From: Raineya sp. | GTDB lineage: Bacteria > Bacteroidota > Bacteroidia > Cytophagales > Thermonemataceae | Direction of reading: 5' to 3' | NCBI GenBank assembly: GCA_025454915.1 | Contig: JALONN010000002.1 | Coordinates: forward strand, 62,001-126,000 | DNA: 64,000 nt | Shown here: piece by piece, positions 63,722 through 64,000 of the stretch | How the letters are laid out: each line of letters starts with the position of its first letter | Numbering within the stretch: position 1 is the first letter of the stretch | Notes under the pieces: model-generated | Database searches by the model: none | What the model was told of the DNA's origin: nothing | The model's input: the letters and a program-made list of their open reading frames with translations, nothing else | Made by a program: the position numbers and the translations under genes

Positions 63722-64000
63722 ATGAGATATTTATTCATATTTCTCTTATCGCCCTTTTTGTCTTTTGGTCAGAAACAAGATAGTGTTACACAAACCCCCA
63801 AAAGGATTGTGTGTTTAGGCAGTATTTATCCATGTAATCCACCTTTATATATTATCAATGGCATTCCTGTTGATGAAGCGAAGGTTGCTAATCTCAATCC
63901 AAAAGATATAAAAAGCATAGAAGTATTAAAAGATTCTTCTTCTACTGCTATTTATGGAGATAAAGGAACAAGTGGTGTTGTACTTATCACCACTAACGAG
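63722..64000 (+). CDS. Secreted TonB plug-domain protein (partial)
   Basis: This is the first 93 codons of a plus-strand gene that runs off the right edge. It has a signal peptide (MRYLFIFLLSPFLSFGQ) and then a TonB receptor plug segment: PLYIINGIPVDEAKVANLNPKDIKSIEVLKDSSSTAIYG, then GVVLITT. It lacks the carboxypeptidase-like N-terminal domain, so it is either a short plug-only protein or the start of a receptor. It follows the TerD gene after six bases, so it may be part of the same transcript. Confidence 0.75.
   Translation, partial: MRYLFIFLLSPFLSFGQKQDSVTQTPKRIVCLGSIYPCNPPLYIINGIPVDEAKVANLNPKDIKSIEVLKDSSSTAIYGDKGTSGVVLITTNE

Overview
The window is a 64 kb piece of an AT-rich chromosome (roughly one third G+C by eye) from a member of the Bacteroidota, most likely of the order Cytophagales. 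Pointers are: secreted and lipoproteins with Bacteroidota-style signal peptides, a type IX secretion C-terminal sorting domain, a GldG-like gliding-type protein, TonB-dependent receptors with a carboxypeptidase-like N-terminal domain, a DUF3467 protein, a PafA-type phosphatase, an N-terminally unfused serine dehydratase alpha subunit, near absence of Shine-Dalgarno sequences, and several upstream elements that fit the Bacteroidota promoter pattern TTTG-N19-22-TAnnTTTG. I cannot name the genus. There are no rRNA or tRNA genes, insertion sequences, prophage genes or CRISPR arrays that I could see; the region looks like a stable chromosomal segment. No gene-free gap exceeds 300 bases; the largest is 3818-4062, which holds a TPP riboswitch and its promoter.

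Layout. 1-5 kb: AI-2E family permease start, DUF1361 membrane protein, DgkA-type lipid kinase, then a thiamine-regulated TonB receptor with riboswitch. 4-7 kb: a minus-strand operon (TPR lipoprotein, ABC ATPase, small lipoprotein, D-2-hydroxyacid dehydrogenase). 7-12 kb: a TonB energy-transduction group (TonB, small membrane protein, PstS-like lipoprotein, two TPR proteins). 12-17.8 kb: PagL-like barrel, a histidine kinase with an extracellular solute-binding domain plus a small ankyrin protein, serine dehydratase alpha, PafA-type phosphatase. 18-33 kb, plus strand: secreted T9SS esterase, M20 amidohydrolase, asparagine synthetase, glutamate dehydrogenase, Kdo transferase, a second TonB receptor, a TPR-SpoIIE phosphatase and a LolE-like permease. 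33-38 kb, minus: barrel-like protein, GldG, unknown protein, membrane patatin. 38.5-46.6 kb, plus: acyl-CoA carboxylase beta, LigA, UbiB-like kinase, TPR histidine kinase. 46.7-53.6 kb, minus: outer-membrane protein, Crp-like regulator, AspS, lipoprotein, patatin, ScpB, DksA-like protein. 53.7-55 kb: DUF3467 and a protein with kinase-like motifs. 55-59 kb, minus: 5'-nucleotidase-like phosphoesterase, TadA, unknown secreted protein, OmpA/PD40 protein. 59-64 kb, plus: DinB, enoyl-CoA hydratase, macro domain, FabH, NlpC/P60, TerD and the beginning of a TonB plug protein.

Functional themes are envelope biology (TonB system, lipid A/Kdo, patatins, OmpA, NlpC/P60, LolE), amino-acid metabolism (serine dehydratase, AsnB, GdhA, AspS), signalling (two orphan histidine kinases and a SpoIIE phosphatase, two of which share a TPR-transmembrane-coiled-coil front end), and DNA/chromosome maintenance (LigA, ScpB). 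The most interesting items are the unannotated kinase-like protein beside DUF3467 (54031-55062), the TPP-riboswitch-controlled receptor with a complete promoter, a gldG gene without gldF, and the compact macro-domain/FabH/NlpC/TerD run at the right edge.
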